DNA from: Synechococcus sp. WH 8016
Lineage (GTDB): Bacteria; Cyanobacteriota; Cyanobacteriia; PCC-6307; Cyanobiaceae
Assembly (NCBI RefSeq): GCF_000230675.1
Contig: NZ_AGIK01000001.1
Span: forward strand, 558,001 to 622,000
Direction: 5' to 3'
Length of the DNA stretch: 64,000 nt
The notes under the pieces are model-generated. The model did not search any database and was not told the DNA's origin. It was given only the letters and a program-made list of their open reading frames with translations. Below, piece by piece: positions 43,184 through 53,832 of the stretch; position 1 is the first letter of the stretch; every line of letters starts with the position of its first letter. The translations under genes and the position numbers were made by a program.

Positions 43184-43846
43184 CTAGCCACCTAATCTCC
43201 GTAACAGATTGGTGTAGGCCAAGAAGATCAAATCAAGTTCGTCACTACGACCGTGCTTTGCCAAAACCGCTCGCGCACCACTTTCCAGCTGAAACAAACA
43301 AAGGCGATCATTTTCAGCCTGCACATAACTCTCAATCCAACCCACACAAACCGTGCGAACACCTCTCGTGACAGTACAAACGCGATGCAACGATGTACTT
43401 GGATAGATCACAATTTCACCCTGCTTAAGCCTGATCGGAAATGACTCAGAAATACTATCGATCTCCAGCTCACCACCCTCATACCTCGTGTCATCCGTTA
43501 AGGAGAGCGTAAAAGATAAATCACTTCTTCCACTGCTCATATAGGCATTATCAACATGGGTGTCATACCCACCTTCCTTTTCTGTTTTTGTAATTAAGAA
43601 TCGGTGAAGCTTGCGAGGAAGGCAAAATCCTTTCACGACTGGATGGTTCCACATGGCATGTTCGACACGCTCATGGATGTCTTTTCGCAATGGAGAATCG
43701 TAGATAATTTGTAAATTTCTTTTTCCTCCCTTCGCGTGAGCACCAGCTGTGAGTGAACCATCCTGCCATTCTGCTTCCTGAGCAAGTTTCTCAAGCAAGT
43801 TTTCACAGGTTTCTTGGTCAAGTAATGGCAAGCGCAAATGATTCAT
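43184..43846 (-). CDS. piuC: Fe(II)/2-oxoglutarate dioxygenase (PiuC/PKHD type)
   Basis: 220 residues. Fe(II) ligands: H and D in YDTHVDNAYM (about 95-101), distal His in TSLHRVCTVTRG, and Arg for 2-oxoglutarate in RGVRTVCVGWIES. Size and motifs match PKHD-type hydroxylases (PiuC in other bacteria), often linked to iron uptake porins. It is divergent from futA with about 100 bp between, consistent with shared iron regulation. Confidence 0.9.
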   Translation of the reverse strand: MNHLRLPLLDQETCENLLEKLAQEAEWQDGSLTAGAHAKGGKRNLQIIYDSPLRKDIHERVEHAMWNHPVVKGFCLPRKLHRFLITKTEKEGGYDTHVDNAYMSSGRSDLSFTLSLTDDTRYEGGELEIDSISESFPIRLKQGEIVIYPSTSLHRVCTVTRGVRTVCVGWIESYVQAENDRLCLFQLESGARAVLAKHGRSDELDLIFLAYTNLLRRLGG

Positions 43847-43925
43847 TGTTCAGCCCTTTCATCTCTGGCATGGTTGACGAGCATGGTCATGTGACAAATG
43901 ATTCGGTTGCATCCCAACAGGCTCC

Positions 43926-43931
43926 TATAAT
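43926..43931 (+). promoter_or_regulatory. Candidate -10 box of futA/idiA
   Basis: TATAAT at 43,926-43,931, 21 bp upstream of the ATG at 43,953. No clear TTGACA at the ideal distance, as expected for a regulated promoter. Confidence 0.5.
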
Positions 43932-43952
43932 AAAAGATGCTGCTTTATTGAG

Positions 43953-44957
43953 ATGAAACGTTTTTTGTTTCTCACATCTCTTTTGCCACTCGTTCTTCAT
44001 ACACCAGCACTTGCGGCAGGAGAAGTGAGAGTGTATTCAGGTCGTCATTACAATACTGACCGTCAAGTTTATAAAAAATTTTCAGATCAAACCGGCATTA
44101 AGGTTCGCTTAGTGGAAGCCTCAGGGATTTCATTGGTTCAAAGGCTAAAAAGTGAGGGAAAAAACACAAAGGCAGACGTTATCATTTTAGTTGATGCTGC
44201 ACGCATCAACAATGCAGCCAATGCTGGACTCTTTGGAACCATTCAATCGTCGTCTTTAAATAAATCTGTTCCTTCTCGTTATCGAGATCCCAAGAAAAGA
44301 TGGTTTGGTCTAACGCGACGCGTACGCTCGATCATCGTGAATCCAGCCATCGTTGCCCCATCCTCAGTGACATCATATGCAAAACTTGCAAGCCCATCTT
44401 TAAAAGGCAAAGTATGCCTAAGAAAGCGTAAGAATGTGTACAACCAATCACTGGTTGCTGATCAATTAGCACTGAAAGGGACTGGCAAGGTTAAATCTTG
44501 GCTAAAGGGTCTTACCCGCAATGTGAGCCAGCCCTATTTTGGCGGCGATATCGGATTGATCCGTGCTGTTGCCCAAGGCCAGTGTGGCGTTGGAATTGTG
44601 AATCACTACTACCTGGCACGCATGCGAGCAGGAGTTAACGGAAAAAAAGATCAACAATTTGCCAACAAAGTTAAAATCGTAATGCCAAAACCTGCTCACG
44701 TTAATATCAGCGCTGCAGCGATTTCACGCTATTCGAACAACAAAAAAAATGCGATTAAATTGATTGAATTTCTAGCATCTCCTCAAGGAAGTTCTGGGCT
44801 AGCTGGACCCACCTATGAGTTCCCACTTAAAGGGGCTGGAGGATCAACGTACTTGAAGGGAATGACAAAATTCACTCCTGATCGGGTCACGATTTCGCAG
44901 CTAAGTAACTACAACAAACAAGCTATCCAGCTCATGACCGAGGCTGGATGGAAATAA
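43953..44957 (+). CDS. futA: Periplasmic Fe(III)-binding protein FutA/IdiA
   Basis: 334 residues. Signal peptide MKRFLFLTSLLPLVLHTPALA; mature start GEVRVYSGRHYNTDRQVYKKF is diagnostic of FutA/IdiA. Iron-binding Tyr are in GRHYN and NHYYLARM. SBP_bac-type fold with a Cys pair (GKVCLRKRK, GQCGVG). It captures Fe(III) for the FutABC transporter; the other subunits are not in this window. The last 26 bp overlap the convergent ubiD gene. Confidence 0.95.
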   Translation: MKRFLFLTSLLPLVLHTPALAAGEVRVYSGRHYNTDRQVYKKFSDQTGIKVRLVEASGISLVQRLKSEGKNTKADVIILVDAARINNAANAGLFGTIQSSSLNKSVPSRYRDPKKRWFGLTRRVRSIIVNPAIVAPSSVTSYAKLASPSLKGKVCLRKRKNVYNQSLVADQLALKGTGKVKSWLKGLTRNVSQPYFGGDIGLIRAVAQGQCGVGIVNHYYLARMRAGVNGKKDQQFANKVKIVMPKPAHVNISAAAISRYSNNKKNAIKLIEFLASPQGSSGLAGPTYEFPLKGAGGSTYLKGMTKFTPDRVTISQLSNYNKQAIQLMTEAGWK

Positions 44958-46491
44958 GCTTGTCCAATACATAACCAAACAAGGCAGGATCTGGTTCAGC
45001 ATGATCCAGATCTGCCAAGCCAAGCTCCTCGAGCCGGTCCGATACTTGTTGCTCCAACTCCGCTGGTCGGCTTAAGGGTTCACCCCATTCATGATTCTTC
45101 TCAGGTCCGATCTTGGTGGTGGCATCAACGGCCATTCTTCCACCAAGTCCGAGTTGTTCGCTAGCAAAATCGAGCGTATCAAAAGGAGTATTTTCTAAGA
45201 CAAATAGGTCTCTCTGAGGATCCACTTGGGCAGCAATAGCCCAAACAACCTGACGGGGATCCCGCACATTGATGTGCTTATCAACCACGACAACAAACTT
45301 CGTGTAAGTAAATTGCGGGAGAGCACTCCAGAAAGCCATCGCAGCTCGTTTGGCCTGACCTGGATAGGCTTTATCAATAGAAATAACTGCCAATTTATAA
45401 CTTAGCGCCTCCATTGGCAGGAAGAAATCTCTGATTTCAGGGATTTGTTGACGCAAAATTGGCGTATAAATTCTGTTTAAAGCAATGGCCAGCATCGCCT
45501 CTTCTTTCGGTGGCCGGCCACTGAATGTGGTGAGAAAAATCGGCGACCGCCGCTGGGTCATGCAGTGGAAACGCACCAAAGGTGAATCCTCCACACCCCC
45601 GTAAAAACCCATGTGATCACCAAAGGGGCCATCTGGGCTGACCTCTCCTGGAGTAATCGTTCCCTCTAACACCACCTCACTGCAACTTGGCACCTGCAGA
45701 TCAATTGTTTTGCAGGGGGTGAGCCGCACTCCCTCCCCTGCATAAATGCCTGCGAACAACCATTCACTGAGTTGCACAGGGATCGGTGTTGCTGCCGCCA
45801 TCACAAGCAGAGGGTGAACACCAATGGCGATGGCCACCTCCAGCTTTTTGCCCATCGCCGCTGCCTTCCGCAGGTGACGGGCCCCACCACGAACGCTCAA
45901 CCAATGCACCGTCATGGTGTTCACCGATTGACGCTGCAGGCGATACACCCCCACGTTTGGGACACCGGTTTCCGGATCTTTCGTAATCACAAGGCCCAAG
46001 GTGATCACACCACCGGCATCCCCCGGCCACGGTCTGATCAGGGGGATTTGATCGAGATTGACCTCATCTCCCAAAAAGATCTGCTGCCGGCAGGGAGGGG
46101 CGAGATCGCGGTCTGGTCGTGCCTTCACCAGGTCCCAAAACACCCTGGCAAATTGCTTGGTCTCCTTGAGGTCTTTTGGAGGCCTCGGTTGCTGAAGGAT
46201 GGCAAGTCTGGATCCAAGCTCCTCAAGCTGTTCAGCCCGCTCCAGGCCCATGCTCCAAACCACACGCTCCACAGTGCCGAGCGTGTTGACGGCCACCGGC
46301 ATGCTGGAGCCAATCACATTTTCAAACAGCAGGGCTGGACCACCGGCAGCAAGCACCCGATCAGCAATGGCTGCCAGCTCAAGGTCTGGATCCACGGGTG
46401 CCGTAATCCGCCGTAGCTGACCACGCTCCTCCAGCAGCTTGAGAAAGTCCCGCAGATCTCTCGTTCCAGGGCCGGGTCCAATCAAAGCCAT
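44932..46491 (-). CDS. ubiD: UbiD family decarboxylase
   Basis: 519 residues from the ATG at 46,491 (MALIGPGPGTRDLRDFLKLL); the frame can extend to 46,518. UbiD/prFMN motifs: TDLRDFL N-terminus, NVGVYRLQRQSVNTMTVHW (prFMN-binding Arg/Asn), HLRKAAAMGK, GPFGDHMGFYG and RPPKEEAMLAIAL. In cyanobacteria UbiD decarboxylates the prenylated 4-hydroxybenzoate in plastoquinone synthesis by inference from UbiD of E. coli. Normal length. Confidence 0.93.
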   Translation of the reverse strand: MALIGPGPGTRDLRDFLKLLEERGQLRRITAPVDPDLELAAIADRVLAAGGPALLFENVIGSSMPVAVNTLGTVERVVWSMGLERAEQLEELGSRLAILQQPRPPKDLKETKQFARVFWDLVKARPDRDLAPPCRQQIFLGDEVNLDQIPLIRPWPGDAGGVITLGLVITKDPETGVPNVGVYRLQRQSVNTMTVHWLSVRGGARHLRKAAAMGKKLEVAIAIGVHPLLVMAAATPIPVQLSEWLFAGIYAGEGVRLTPCKTIDLQVPSCSEVVLEGTITPGEVSPDGPFGDHMGFYGGVEDSPLVRFHCMTQRRSPIFLTTFSGRPPKEEAMLAIALNRIYTPILRQQIPEIRDFFLPMEALSYKLAVISIDKAYPGQAKRAAMAFWSALPQFTYTKFVVVVDKHINVRDPRQVVWAIAAQVDPQRDLFVLENTPFDTLDFASEQLGLGGRMAVDATTKIGPEKNHEWGEPLSRPAELEQQVSDRLEELGLADLDHAEPDPALFGYVLDKLISIQPRS

Positions 46492-46556
46492 GGAGATGAA
46501 AGGGTGATCAGGAAGCAATCTCGTTACTGTGACGCACGCTGATCGAGATCGTGGCC

Positions 46557-47297
46557 ATGAAGGTGTCCTATTTCCACGTTGCTGGTGAAGTGCCAGACAC
46601 CATCAACGGTCCAGAGGGTCCTGACGCCGCTGTTGTGATCGATGTCCTGCGCGCCACCACCACCATTGCCTGGGCGTTGCACAACGGAGCAGAGGCGATT
46701 CAAACCTTTGCTGATCTCGATGAACTGCGCTCAGAAGCCAACGCCTGGCCCGAGCAAAAGCGCCTGTTGGTAGGCGAACGGGGAGGGGCAAAGCTCGATG
46801 GATTTGATCTCGGCAATTCCCCCGTTTCCGTGGTCCCCGAGACCGTGCAGGGCAAGCGCCTGTTCATGAGCACCACCAATGGCACCCGCTCCTTGCACCG
46901 GGTCCGAGAGGTGGCCTGTGTGCTCACGGTGGCCTTGCCGAACCGGGAAGCGGTGGCAAAACAATTGATCCAGGATCAGCCCGAGCAGGTCTGGATGGTG
47001 GGAAGCGGCTGGGAAGGCACCTACTCCTTAGAGGATTCCTTAGCAGCTGGTGCCCTCGCCGAATCGCTCCTGGCTGCAGGGGCCAGCGTGGCTAACGACG
47101 AAATGCAAGCAGCACTCGCTCTGTGGGCTCAATGGAAAGACAATCCCGAGGCCTGTTTACGGATCGCATCCCATGGACAGCGCTTGATTCGCCTGGGGGA
47201 TCACGACGCTGATTTCCAACGCTGTGCTGGTCTTGATCAGCTCTCGGTGGTGCCAACACAGGCTGAGCCAGGCGTGCTTCGTGCCGTTTCTGGGTAG
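46557..47297 (+). CDS. comB: 2-phosphosulfolactate phosphatase ComB-like
   Basis: 246 residues from the ATG at 46,557; GTG 46,551 is possible. Motifs: [37 protein letters not shown] and [12 protein letters not shown]. ComB hydrolyses 2-phosphosulfolactate in coenzyme M synthesis in methanogens; cyanobacteria make no coenzyme M, so this likely serves sulfolactate or another route. Assignment to the ComB family is firm, substrate is not. Confidence 0.88.
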   Translation: MKVSYFHVAGEVPDTINGPEGPDAAVVIDVLRATTTIAWALHNGAEAIQTFADLDELRSEANAWPEQKRLLVGERGGAKLDGFDLGNSPVSVVPETVQGKRLFMSTTNGTRSLHRVREVACVLTVALPNREAVAKQLIQDQPEQVWMVGSGWEGTYSLEDSLAAGALAESLLAAGASVANDEMQAALALWAQWKDNPEACLRIASHGQRLIRLGDHDADFQRCAGLDQLSVVPTQAEPGVLRAVSG

Positions 47298-47344
47298 CCG
47301 GACGGCAATAAGCCAATACCATCTGCCAATCGGAAAGGACGCAC

Positions 47345-48166
47345 GTGAGTGACTTTTTGGCTGCGGCCCTGCAACTCACCAGCACAACTGACCCTGAAAG
47401 CAATTTTGCGGCCGCTGAAGAGCAGATCGATTTGGCGGCGCGTCGTGGCGCAGAGCTGATCGCTTTGCCCGAAAACTTTGCCTTCATGGGTGACGACGCG
47501 CAGCGACTCGAGCTGGCACCGGCATTGGCTGACCAGGCGGCGCGCTTTCTGGTCACCATGGCCCGTCGCTATCAGGTCGTGATCCTGGGTGGTGGATTCC
47601 CCGTTCCTGTCGGTGATGGCCAACGCCACTTTCAAAGGTCACAGCTGGTAGGCCGTGACGGTCAAGTGCTGGCTAGTTACGACAAGATCCACCTCTTTGA
47701 TGTGGACCTCCCAGACGGGAGCTCCTATCGGGAATCAGCGAGCTTCAGCCCGGGGACATCCCCCCCACCCGTCGTGGATGTGCCTGGACTATGTCGGGTG
47801 GGGCTGTCCATTTGCTACGACGTGCGCTTCACTGAGCTCTATCGCCACCTCGTTGGAGCCGGAGCTGAGTTGTTAATGATTCCCGCTGCCTTCACAGCCT
47901 TCACAGGGAAGGACCATTGGCAAGTTTTGCTCCAATCACGGGCGATCGAAAACACGGCCTACGTGCTGGCTCCAGCCCAGACAGGCGTGCACTACAAGCG
48001 ACGACAGAGCCACGGGCATTCCCTGGTGGTTGATCCTTGGGGCACGGTGTTGTCCGATGCCGGGGTGGCTCCAGGGGCCGCCATCGCTCCCATTGACCCC
48101 AGCCATCTCCAGCGCATTCGCGGGCAGATGCCGAGCCTGCAGCACCGCCAACCCTCGCTGTTCTGA
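47345..48166 (+). CDS. Nitrilase-family (C-N) hydrolase
   Basis: 273 residues, GTG start. Catalytic triad: Glu in LPENFAFMG (about 42), Lys in ASYDKIHLFD (about 117) and Cys in RVGLSICYDVRF (about 157). The Glu-Lys-Cys set and the IHLFD motif match the Nit1/Nit2-like branch (deaminated glutathione amidase or omega-amidase). Follows comB by 47 bp. Soluble. Confidence 0.9.
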   Translation: MSDFLAAALQLTSTTDPESNFAAAEEQIDLAARRGAELIALPENFAFMGDDAQRLELAPALADQAARFLVTMARRYQVVILGGGFPVPVGDGQRHFQRSQLVGRDGQVLASYDKIHLFDVDLPDGSSYRESASFSPGTSPPPVVDVPGLCRVGLSICYDVRFTELYRHLVGAGAELLMIPAAFTAFTGKDHWQVLLQSRAIENTAYVLAPAQTGVHYKRRQSHGHSLVVDPWGTVLSDAGVAPGAAIAPIDPSHLQRIRGQMPSLQHRQPSLF

Positions 48167-48171
48167 AGGGC

Positions 48172-49266
48172 ATGGCTCCGCTGACCTTCCGCTTCAGTGC
48201 GCTCATTCTTTCGGCGGCTGTCCAAGCGTCATCCCTGCTTCTCAGCCTGCCGGCCCAAGCCGCCAGTGCCCTGGCGGCCTGGAAACTCAGTTCTTCAGGG
48301 GAGCTCCTGCTGCGCACCGCAGCGGGTGCGCGACTTCAAGCCTTCTTCGAAGCCGGGGATCGCACCCGCGGTCCAAGGGTATGGATCGATTTTCCAGGTG
48401 AGCTCAGTCGATCGAGAAGCCTGCCCGGGTCCGGCCCCGTTCGCGAAATTCGGCTTGGAAAACCGAGCGCAGGTGAAACCCGATTGGTGATCGAGTTTCA
48501 GCCAGGGGTCGATCTCGATCCCAGTCAATTGAAATTGATCGGTACCGCTTCCAATCGCTGGAAGCTCAGCTTTCAAGGGCTTTCCACCACAGGGTTAAGT
48601 GCGATCGGGGAAGGAGATCTCAACCGTGCATCCTCTGGGTCCTGGGCGGGTGGCCTGCGCATCCAACCCAGCAAAACTCCTGTGAATGCGGCGGGCTTAC
48701 CCACCGTGACCCGAGGCAAATATCGCGTCGTTATCGACCCAGGCCATGGTGGTCCCGATCCCGGCGCTGTGGGAATCCGAGGGATCAGGGAAAGTGAAAT
48801 CGTTCTCGATATCTCCCTGCAAGTCGCTCGATTGCTGGAAGCCAAGGGGGTCCAGGTGATCATGACGCGAACAGCTGAAGTGGATGTCGATCTTCCGCCT
48901 CGGGTTTCAATTGCCAATCGGGCTGGTGCGGATGCTTTCGTCAGCATTCATGCCAATGCGATCAGCATGGCCAGGCCTGATGTAAACGGGATCGAGACGT
49001 TTTTTTACTCCGACCGTCGTTCCGCCCGCTTGGCCGCTCACCTTCAGCAGCAAATGCTAAATGTGTCCCCCGGCAGCCCGAATCGAGGTGTTAAGCGAGG
49101 TCGATTTTTTGTGATTAGGCGCACCACAATGCCAGCAGCTCTCGTGGAGATGGGATTCGTCACTGGCAACATTGATTCTCCGCGCCTGGCCACCTCGTCC
49201 CACCGTCAGAGGCTGGCTTTAGCCCTTGCCACCGGCATCCTCGATTATCTGAAAGGAGTGCGTTGA
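48172..49266 (+). CDS. amiC: N-acetylmuramoyl-L-alanine amidase (AMIN + Amidase_3)
   Basis: 364 residues. Signal peptide (ALILSAAVQASSLLLSLPAQA), an AMIN domain (about 30-150, targeting the septum) and Amidase_3 zinc domain: VVIDPGHGGPDPGAVG, E-S-E-I-V-L-D, VIMTRTAEVDV, SIHANAIS, and ALVEMGFVTG. It splits peptidoglycan during cell separation. Six bp after the nitrilase stop and overlapping murI by 4 bp (TTGA). Confidence 0.93.
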   Translation: MAPLTFRFSALILSAAVQASSLLLSLPAQAASALAAWKLSSSGELLLRTAAGARLQAFFEAGDRTRGPRVWIDFPGELSRSRSLPGSGPVREIRLGKPSAGETRLVIEFQPGVDLDPSQLKLIGTASNRWKLSFQGLSTTGLSAIGEGDLNRASSGSWAGGLRIQPSKTPVNAAGLPTVTRGKYRVVIDPGHGGPDPGAVGIRGIRESEIVLDISLQVARLLEAKGVQVIMTRTAEVDVDLPPRVSIANRAGADAFVSIHANAISMARPDVNGIETFFYSDRRSARLAAHLQQQMLNVSPGSPNRGVKRGRFFVIRRTTMPAALVEMGFVTGNIDSPRLATSSHRQRLALALATGILDYLKGVR

Positions 49267-50054
49267 CCATTCGTCTCGGACTGTTTGACAGTGGCATTGG
49301 CGGGCTCACCGTTTTGCGCAGAATCCTGGAGCGTCACGGTGCCGTGCCGGTGACCTACTTAGGCGACACCGCCCGTGTTCCCTACGGAAGTCGGTCTCCT
49401 TCAGAAATCCGTTCGATTGCCGCTGAAGTGGTGGCCTGGTTGCGAGTCCAAGAGGTCTCCACCGTTGTGATGGCCTGCAACACCACCAATGCTCTCGCCA
49501 GAGATGTCACCGAGGGGCAAGCCGGCGTTCCCGTTGTAGGGCTGATTGGCGCTGCCGCTGCCCTCGTGAAAGAGTCGAGAGTGGGCGTTCTCGCGACCCC
49601 AGCAACGGTGGCCTCAGGCGCCTATCGGGAGAGCATCGAGGCGCTCCATCCAGGAACCTTGGTGGTTCAACAGGCCTGTCCAGATTTTGTTCCGCTGATC
49701 GAGGCCGGAGATCTCGGTTCCGATGAACTGCGCGAAGCGGCGATTCGATACCTCCAGCCCTTGCTTGAAGCCTCGGTTGATTCGGTGGTGCTTGGTTGCA
49801 CCCATTACCCCCTGCTAGTGCCGCTGCTCGCGAACTTATTGCCCCCTCACATGCGTCTGATCGACCCAGCTGTCGCCGTCGCCACCCAACTCGATGCCTT
49901 TCTTGGCCAACCCTTGCCTGGAAGTCAAAATCAGCCGGTATCACTGGCCGCAACGCATATGTGCGTCACAAAAGACGCCGCAGGGTTTGCCGAGAGAGCC
50001 ACGGCTTGGCTGGGGCAAAGGCCTTGCGTTGATCTGGTGAATCTGCAGCCATAG
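49263..50054 (+). CDS. murI: Glutamate racemase MurI
   Basis: 263 residues, TTG start overlapping the amidase stop. Catalytic Cys pair: VVMACNTTNALA (about 75) and VVLGCTHYPLL (about 184), with FDSGIGGLTVLR near the N-terminus. Supplies D-glutamate for peptidoglycan. Coupled to amiC. Confidence 0.95.
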   Translation: MTIRLGLFDSGIGGLTVLRRILERHGAVPVTYLGDTARVPYGSRSPSEIRSIAAEVVAWLRVQEVSTVVMACNTTNALARDVTEGQAGVPVVGLIGAAAALVKESRVGVLATPATVASGAYRESIEALHPGTLVVQQACPDFVPLIEAGDLGSDELREAAIRYLQPLLEASVDSVVLGCTHYPLLVPLLANLLPPHMRLIDPAVAVATQLDAFLGQPLPGSQNQPVSLAATHMCVTKDAAGFAERATAWLGQRPCVDLVNLQP

Positions 50055-50091
50055 GTCTGCATTTCCTAGGATCTCTGCACCGAGGGGATTC

Positions 50092-51063
50092 ATGGCCACC
50101 GTCACCGAGTTGCTGCAGCCGGTCGAGGCGGATCTTGAGATCCTGCTAAGCGACCTCCGCAGCTTGATAGGAGCCGGTCATCCGATTCTCCAGGCAGCTG
50201 CTGAACATCTTTTCAGCGCTGGAGGGAAGCGCCTCAGACCTGGAATCGTGTTGCTGATTTCGAGGGCACTGTCCGCAGACGGAGAGTTGAGCTCACGCCA
50301 TCGACGTCTGGCAGAGATCACGGAGATGATCCACACCGCCTCGCTCGTTCACGACGATGTTGTGGATGAAGCCTCAACACGGCGGGGCGTTGAGACCGTC
50401 CACAGCCGATTTAATTACAGAGTGGCCGTTCTCGCCGGTGACTTCCTGTTTGCCCAGGCGAGTTGGCACCTGGCCAATCTCGACAATCTCGATGTCGTGA
50501 AGTTGCTCAGTCGCGTGATTATGGATCTCGCCGATGGAGAGGTGAAACAGGGCTTGTTTCGCTTCGATACCGGCCAGTCATTCGAAACCTATTTCGAGAA
50601 GAGCTACTGCAAAACCGCTTCACTCATTGCCAATAGCGCCAAAGCGGCTGGTGTTTTAAGCGACTTGTCGGAGCCTCAGCTCGAGTCTCTGTACCACTAC
50701 GGCCGGCAGCTGGGTCTGGCCTTCCAGGTTGTGGATGACATCCTTGATTTCACCGGCAGTGATCAACAGCTCGGCAAACCAGCAGCCAGTGATTTATCCA
50801 GCGGTTATCTCACAGCTCCCGCTCTTTACGCCCTTGAGGAACGTCCTGCTTTATCGGGTTTGATTGAACGCGAATTCAGCGGAGAGGGTGATCTTGAAAC
50901 CGCTTTGGCGTTGGTTCGTGAGTCGGAAGCCATTCCTCGCACCCGTGAACTCGCCAAAACGTTTGCACGCGAAGCACGCGAAGCCCTGGATTGGATGCCC
51001 GAATCCCCATCACGGGCGGCCTTGCTGGAGTTACCAGATTTCGTTCTTAGCCGTCTGTACTGA
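50092..51063 (+). CDS. sds: Long-chain polyprenyl diphosphate synthase (solanesyl type)
   Basis: 323 residues. First Asp-rich motif HDDVVDEASTRRG (about 84-96), second VVDDILDFTGS (about 217-227), GGKRLRPGIVLLIS near 43. Makes the C45 side chain of plastoquinone by elongation of IPP on an allylic primer; chain length is inferred from close similarity to cyanobacterial Sds proteins. ATG start. Confidence 0.93.
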   Translation: MATVTELLQPVEADLEILLSDLRSLIGAGHPILQAAAEHLFSAGGKRLRPGIVLLISRALSADGELSSRHRRLAEITEMIHTASLVHDDVVDEASTRRGVETVHSRFNYRVAVLAGDFLFAQASWHLANLDNLDVVKLLSRVIMDLADGEVKQGLFRFDTGQSFETYFEKSYCKTASLIANSAKAAGVLSDLSEPQLESLYHYGRQLGLAFQVVDDILDFTGSDQQLGKPAASDLSSGYLTAPALYALEERPALSGLIEREFSGEGDLETALALVRESEAIPRTRELAKTFAREAREALDWMPESPSRAALLELPDFVLSRLY

Positions 51064-51751
51064 GGCTGTGCCGGAGTTGCTCCTCTCCCTGCCCCAAGCT
51101 GGTGATGAGCGTTAAACGAGGATGTTGCATCGCAGGGGGTTGGATGACAGCGGTTTCACTGAGCGTTTCGACCAACTGCCAGACCCAACAGCCCGCCGCT
51201 AAGGCAGACTGACAGCCCGCGGGTGAATCCTCAAAGACCCAGCATTCACGGGGAGACAACCCCAGCCTTTGGGTTGCCAGCAGATAGGGATCAGGAGCTG
51301 GTTTTCCTGCACGCAGGTCCATGTCATCGCCCAACACACGGCTTTGAATTAAATCCAACCAAGGGTGGCCAGAGATTTTGTAGAGAAGGGATGCCTCCTT
51401 GCTGCTGGTGACCAGCACCATGGGCAAATGCTGGGAACTGCAAAACCGGATCAGTTGCTCAGCGCCCGGAACCGCTGGAGCCTCAGCGACTAAACGCTTG
51501 GCAATGGGCTCCCGCGCTTTCAGGAGTTGCTCCGCTGAAACCGACTGCTGCAACCATGAGCAAACCAAGTTGGCATTATCATCTCGGCGACGTCCCTTGA
51601 GCTGTTGAAGTTGCTGCGTCGAGAGGGATCCGTTGAAGCACGCTGCCGCTGCTTTCCAAGCCTCTGCCTGCAACGGTTCGGTATCCAGCAGGAGACCATC
51701 AAGATCAAACAGGCATGCTTTTGGCGCTGACAAAGATCCAGCCTTTGGCAT
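51047..51751 (-). CDS. HAD-family phosphatase (CbbY/phosphoglucomutase type)
   Basis: 234 residues from the ATG at 51,751 (MPKAGSLSAPKACLFDLDG); the longer frame to 51,871 would overlap acs. HAD motif I FDLDGLLLDTEP, motif II VTSSKEAS, motif III region AGKPAPDP and VFEDSPAGCQSALAAG. CbbY-like phosphatase; likely sugar-phosphate clearing. Overlaps the 3' end of sds by 17 bp (convergent). Confidence 0.9.
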   Translation of the reverse strand: MPKAGSLSAPKACLFDLDGLLLDTEPLQAEAWKAAAACFNGSLSTQQLQQLKGRRRDDNANLVCSWLQQSVSAEQLLKAREPIAKRLVAEAPAVPGAEQLIRFCSSQHLPMVLVTSSKEASLLYKISGHPWLDLIQSRVLGDDMDLRAGKPAPDPYLLATQRLGLSPRECWVFEDSPAGCQSALAAGCWVWQLVETLSETAVIQPPAMQHPRLTLITSLGQGEEQLRHSLSTDG

Positions 51752-51851
51752 CGTTGCCTGATCACTGTTCTGTGGATTCTGACAACGCGACTGGTGCGGA
51801 TGCAGAAAGCGTCGATAGTGTTGTGCTGTCAGTGCATTTGAGCAGCAGGCG

Positions 51852-53822
51852 ATGAGTGAGGGTTCCACCATTGAGAGCGTGCTTCAAGAACAACGGGTCT
51901 TTGAGCCACCAGCGGATCTCGCCAGGGATGCGCGAATTTCTGGGATGGAGTCCTATCGCGCTCTAGCTGAAGCGGCCAAATCTGATCCAGACACGTTCTG
52001 GGGAGACGCGGCACGGCGTGAACTGCACTGGTTTGAACCGTTTCACACCGTTCTCGACTGGGACAACCCTCCCTTTGCGCGCTGGTTTGAGGGGGGAACG
52101 ACCAATCTTTCCTACAACTGTCTTGACCGACATCTCAATGGACCCAAGGCCAATAAGACAGCCCTGATCTGGGAAGGCGAGCCAGGAGATGTGCGCACCT
52201 TCACCTACCAGGAGCTGCATGCTGAGGTGTGCCGTGCGGCCAACGCCCTCAAGGCCATGGGAATTGGCAAAGGCGACCTTGTCGCTCTGTACATGCCCAT
52301 GGTGCCGGAGGCCGCCATCGCGATGCTGGCCTGTGCGCGCATTGGTGCTCCTCACTCCGTGGTGTTTGGTGGCTTCTCAGCGGAAGCCCTGCGTGATCGC
52401 CTGATCGATGGTGAAGTGAAAGCGGTGATCACCGCTGATGGCGGTTTCCGTAAGGACAAGCCCGTGTCGCTGAAGCCTGCGGTGAATGCAGCGCTTGCCG
52501 ATGGTGCTTGCCCAACGGTGAAGTCAGTGCTCGTCGTGAAACGCACCGACCAACCGGTGGAGATGGTGCCTGGGCGAGATCAGTGGTGGCACGAAATCGT
52601 CGCCAATCAATCCGAAGCCTGCATCGCTGAGCCGATGGCGAGCGAAGACAGGTTGTTTGTGCTCTACACCTCTGGCTCAACAGGAAAACCCAAAGGGGTG
52701 GTCCATACCACCGCGGGTTACAACCTCTGGGCCCATTTGACGTTTCAATGGATCTTCGACATCCGTGACGACGATGTGTTTTGGTGCACAGCCGATGTGG
52801 GCTGGATCACCGGACACAGCTATATCGTCTACGGGCCTCTGTCGAACGGCGCCACCACCGTGATGTACGAGGGTGCTCCTCGACCCTCCAAGCCAGGGGC
52901 ATTCTGGGAGCTGATCCAGAAACATCGCGTCAGCATTTTCTACACCGCTCCAACGGCCATTCGTGCCTTTATGAGGAGTGGCCGTGCGGTGCCAGATCAA
53001 TACGACATGAGCAGCCTGCGCCTGCTTGGCACCGTCGGGGAGCCGATCAATCCTGAAGCCTGGATGTGGTATCGCGATGTGGTGGGCGGTGAGCGCTGCC
53101 CCATCGTCGACACCTGGTGGCAAACCGAAACCGGTGGCGTGATGATCAGCCCCCTTCCGGGAGCAACCCCCACCAAGCCAGGCTCTGCCACCTTGCCCTT
53201 GCCTGGGATTCAAGCCGACATCATCGATGCAGAGGGCAATAGCTGTGGACCCAATGAAGGCGGGTACCTGGCAGTGCGAGCGCCCTGGCCAGGCATGATG
53301 CGCACCGTTCATGGAAATCCCCAGCGTTTCCGAGAGAGTTACTGGGAAGCGATTCGTCCTGCAGATGGATCGCACCTTTACTTCGCTGGTGATGGGGCAC
53401 GCCGGGATGACGACGGCTATTTCTGGGTGATGGGGCGTGTGGATGACGTGATCAACGTCTCTGGCCACCGTCTGGGCACGATGGAAATCGAATCGGCCTT
53501 GGTGAGCCATCCCGCCGTCGCTGAAGCCGCCGTGGTCGGTCGGCCCGATGATCTCAAGGGTGAGGGCATTGTTGCCTTCGTCACGCTGGAACTTGGACGT
53601 GAGTCAACCGACGCCCTCGTCGCTGAACTGCGTGCCCATGTCGGCAAGGAGATCGGGCCGATCGCAAGGCCAGACGAGATTCGCTGCAGCGATGCCTTGC
53701 CTAAAACGCGTAGTGGCAAGATCATGCGCCGGATTCTGCGCGCTCTCGCAGCCGGTGAGGAGGTCACTGGCGATACCAGCACGCTGGAAGATCGCTCCGT
53801 TCTTGATCGTTTACGCGGCTAA
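51852..53822 (+). CDS. acs: Acetyl-CoA synthetase
   Basis: 656 residues. Adenylate motif [42 protein letters not shown], and C-terminal [14 protein letters not shown] whose Lys is the acetylation site of Acs. Converts acetate, ATP and CoA to acetyl-CoA. Full length. A strong hairpin follows. Confidence 0.96.
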   Translation: MSEGSTIESVLQEQRVFEPPADLARDARISGMESYRALAEAAKSDPDTFWGDAARRELHWFEPFHTVLDWDNPPFARWFEGGTTNLSYNCLDRHLNGPKANKTALIWEGEPGDVRTFTYQELHAEVCRAANALKAMGIGKGDLVALYMPMVPEAAIAMLACARIGAPHSVVFGGFSAEALRDRLIDGEVKAVITADGGFRKDKPVSLKPAVNAALADGACPTVKSVLVVKRTDQPVEMVPGRDQWWHEIVANQSEACIAEPMASEDRLFVLYTSGSTGKPKGVVHTTAGYNLWAHLTFQWIFDIRDDDVFWCTADVGWITGHSYIVYGPLSNGATTVMYEGAPRPSKPGAFWELIQKHRVSIFYTAPTAIRAFMRSGRAVPDQYDMSSLRLLGTVGEPINPEAWMWYRDVVGGERCPIVDTWWQTETGGVMISPLPGATPTKPGSATLPLPGIQADIIDAEGNSCGPNEGGYLAVRAPWPGMMRTVHGNPQRFRESYWEAIRPADGSHLYFAGDGARRDDDGYFWVMGRVDDVINVSGHRLGTMEIESALVSHPAVAEAAVVGRPDDLKGEGIVAFVTLELGRESTDALVAELRAHVGKEIGPIARPDEIRCSDALPKTRSGKIMRRILRALAAGEEVTGDTSTLEDRSVLDRLRG

Positions 53823-53832
53823 GGCCAACCAA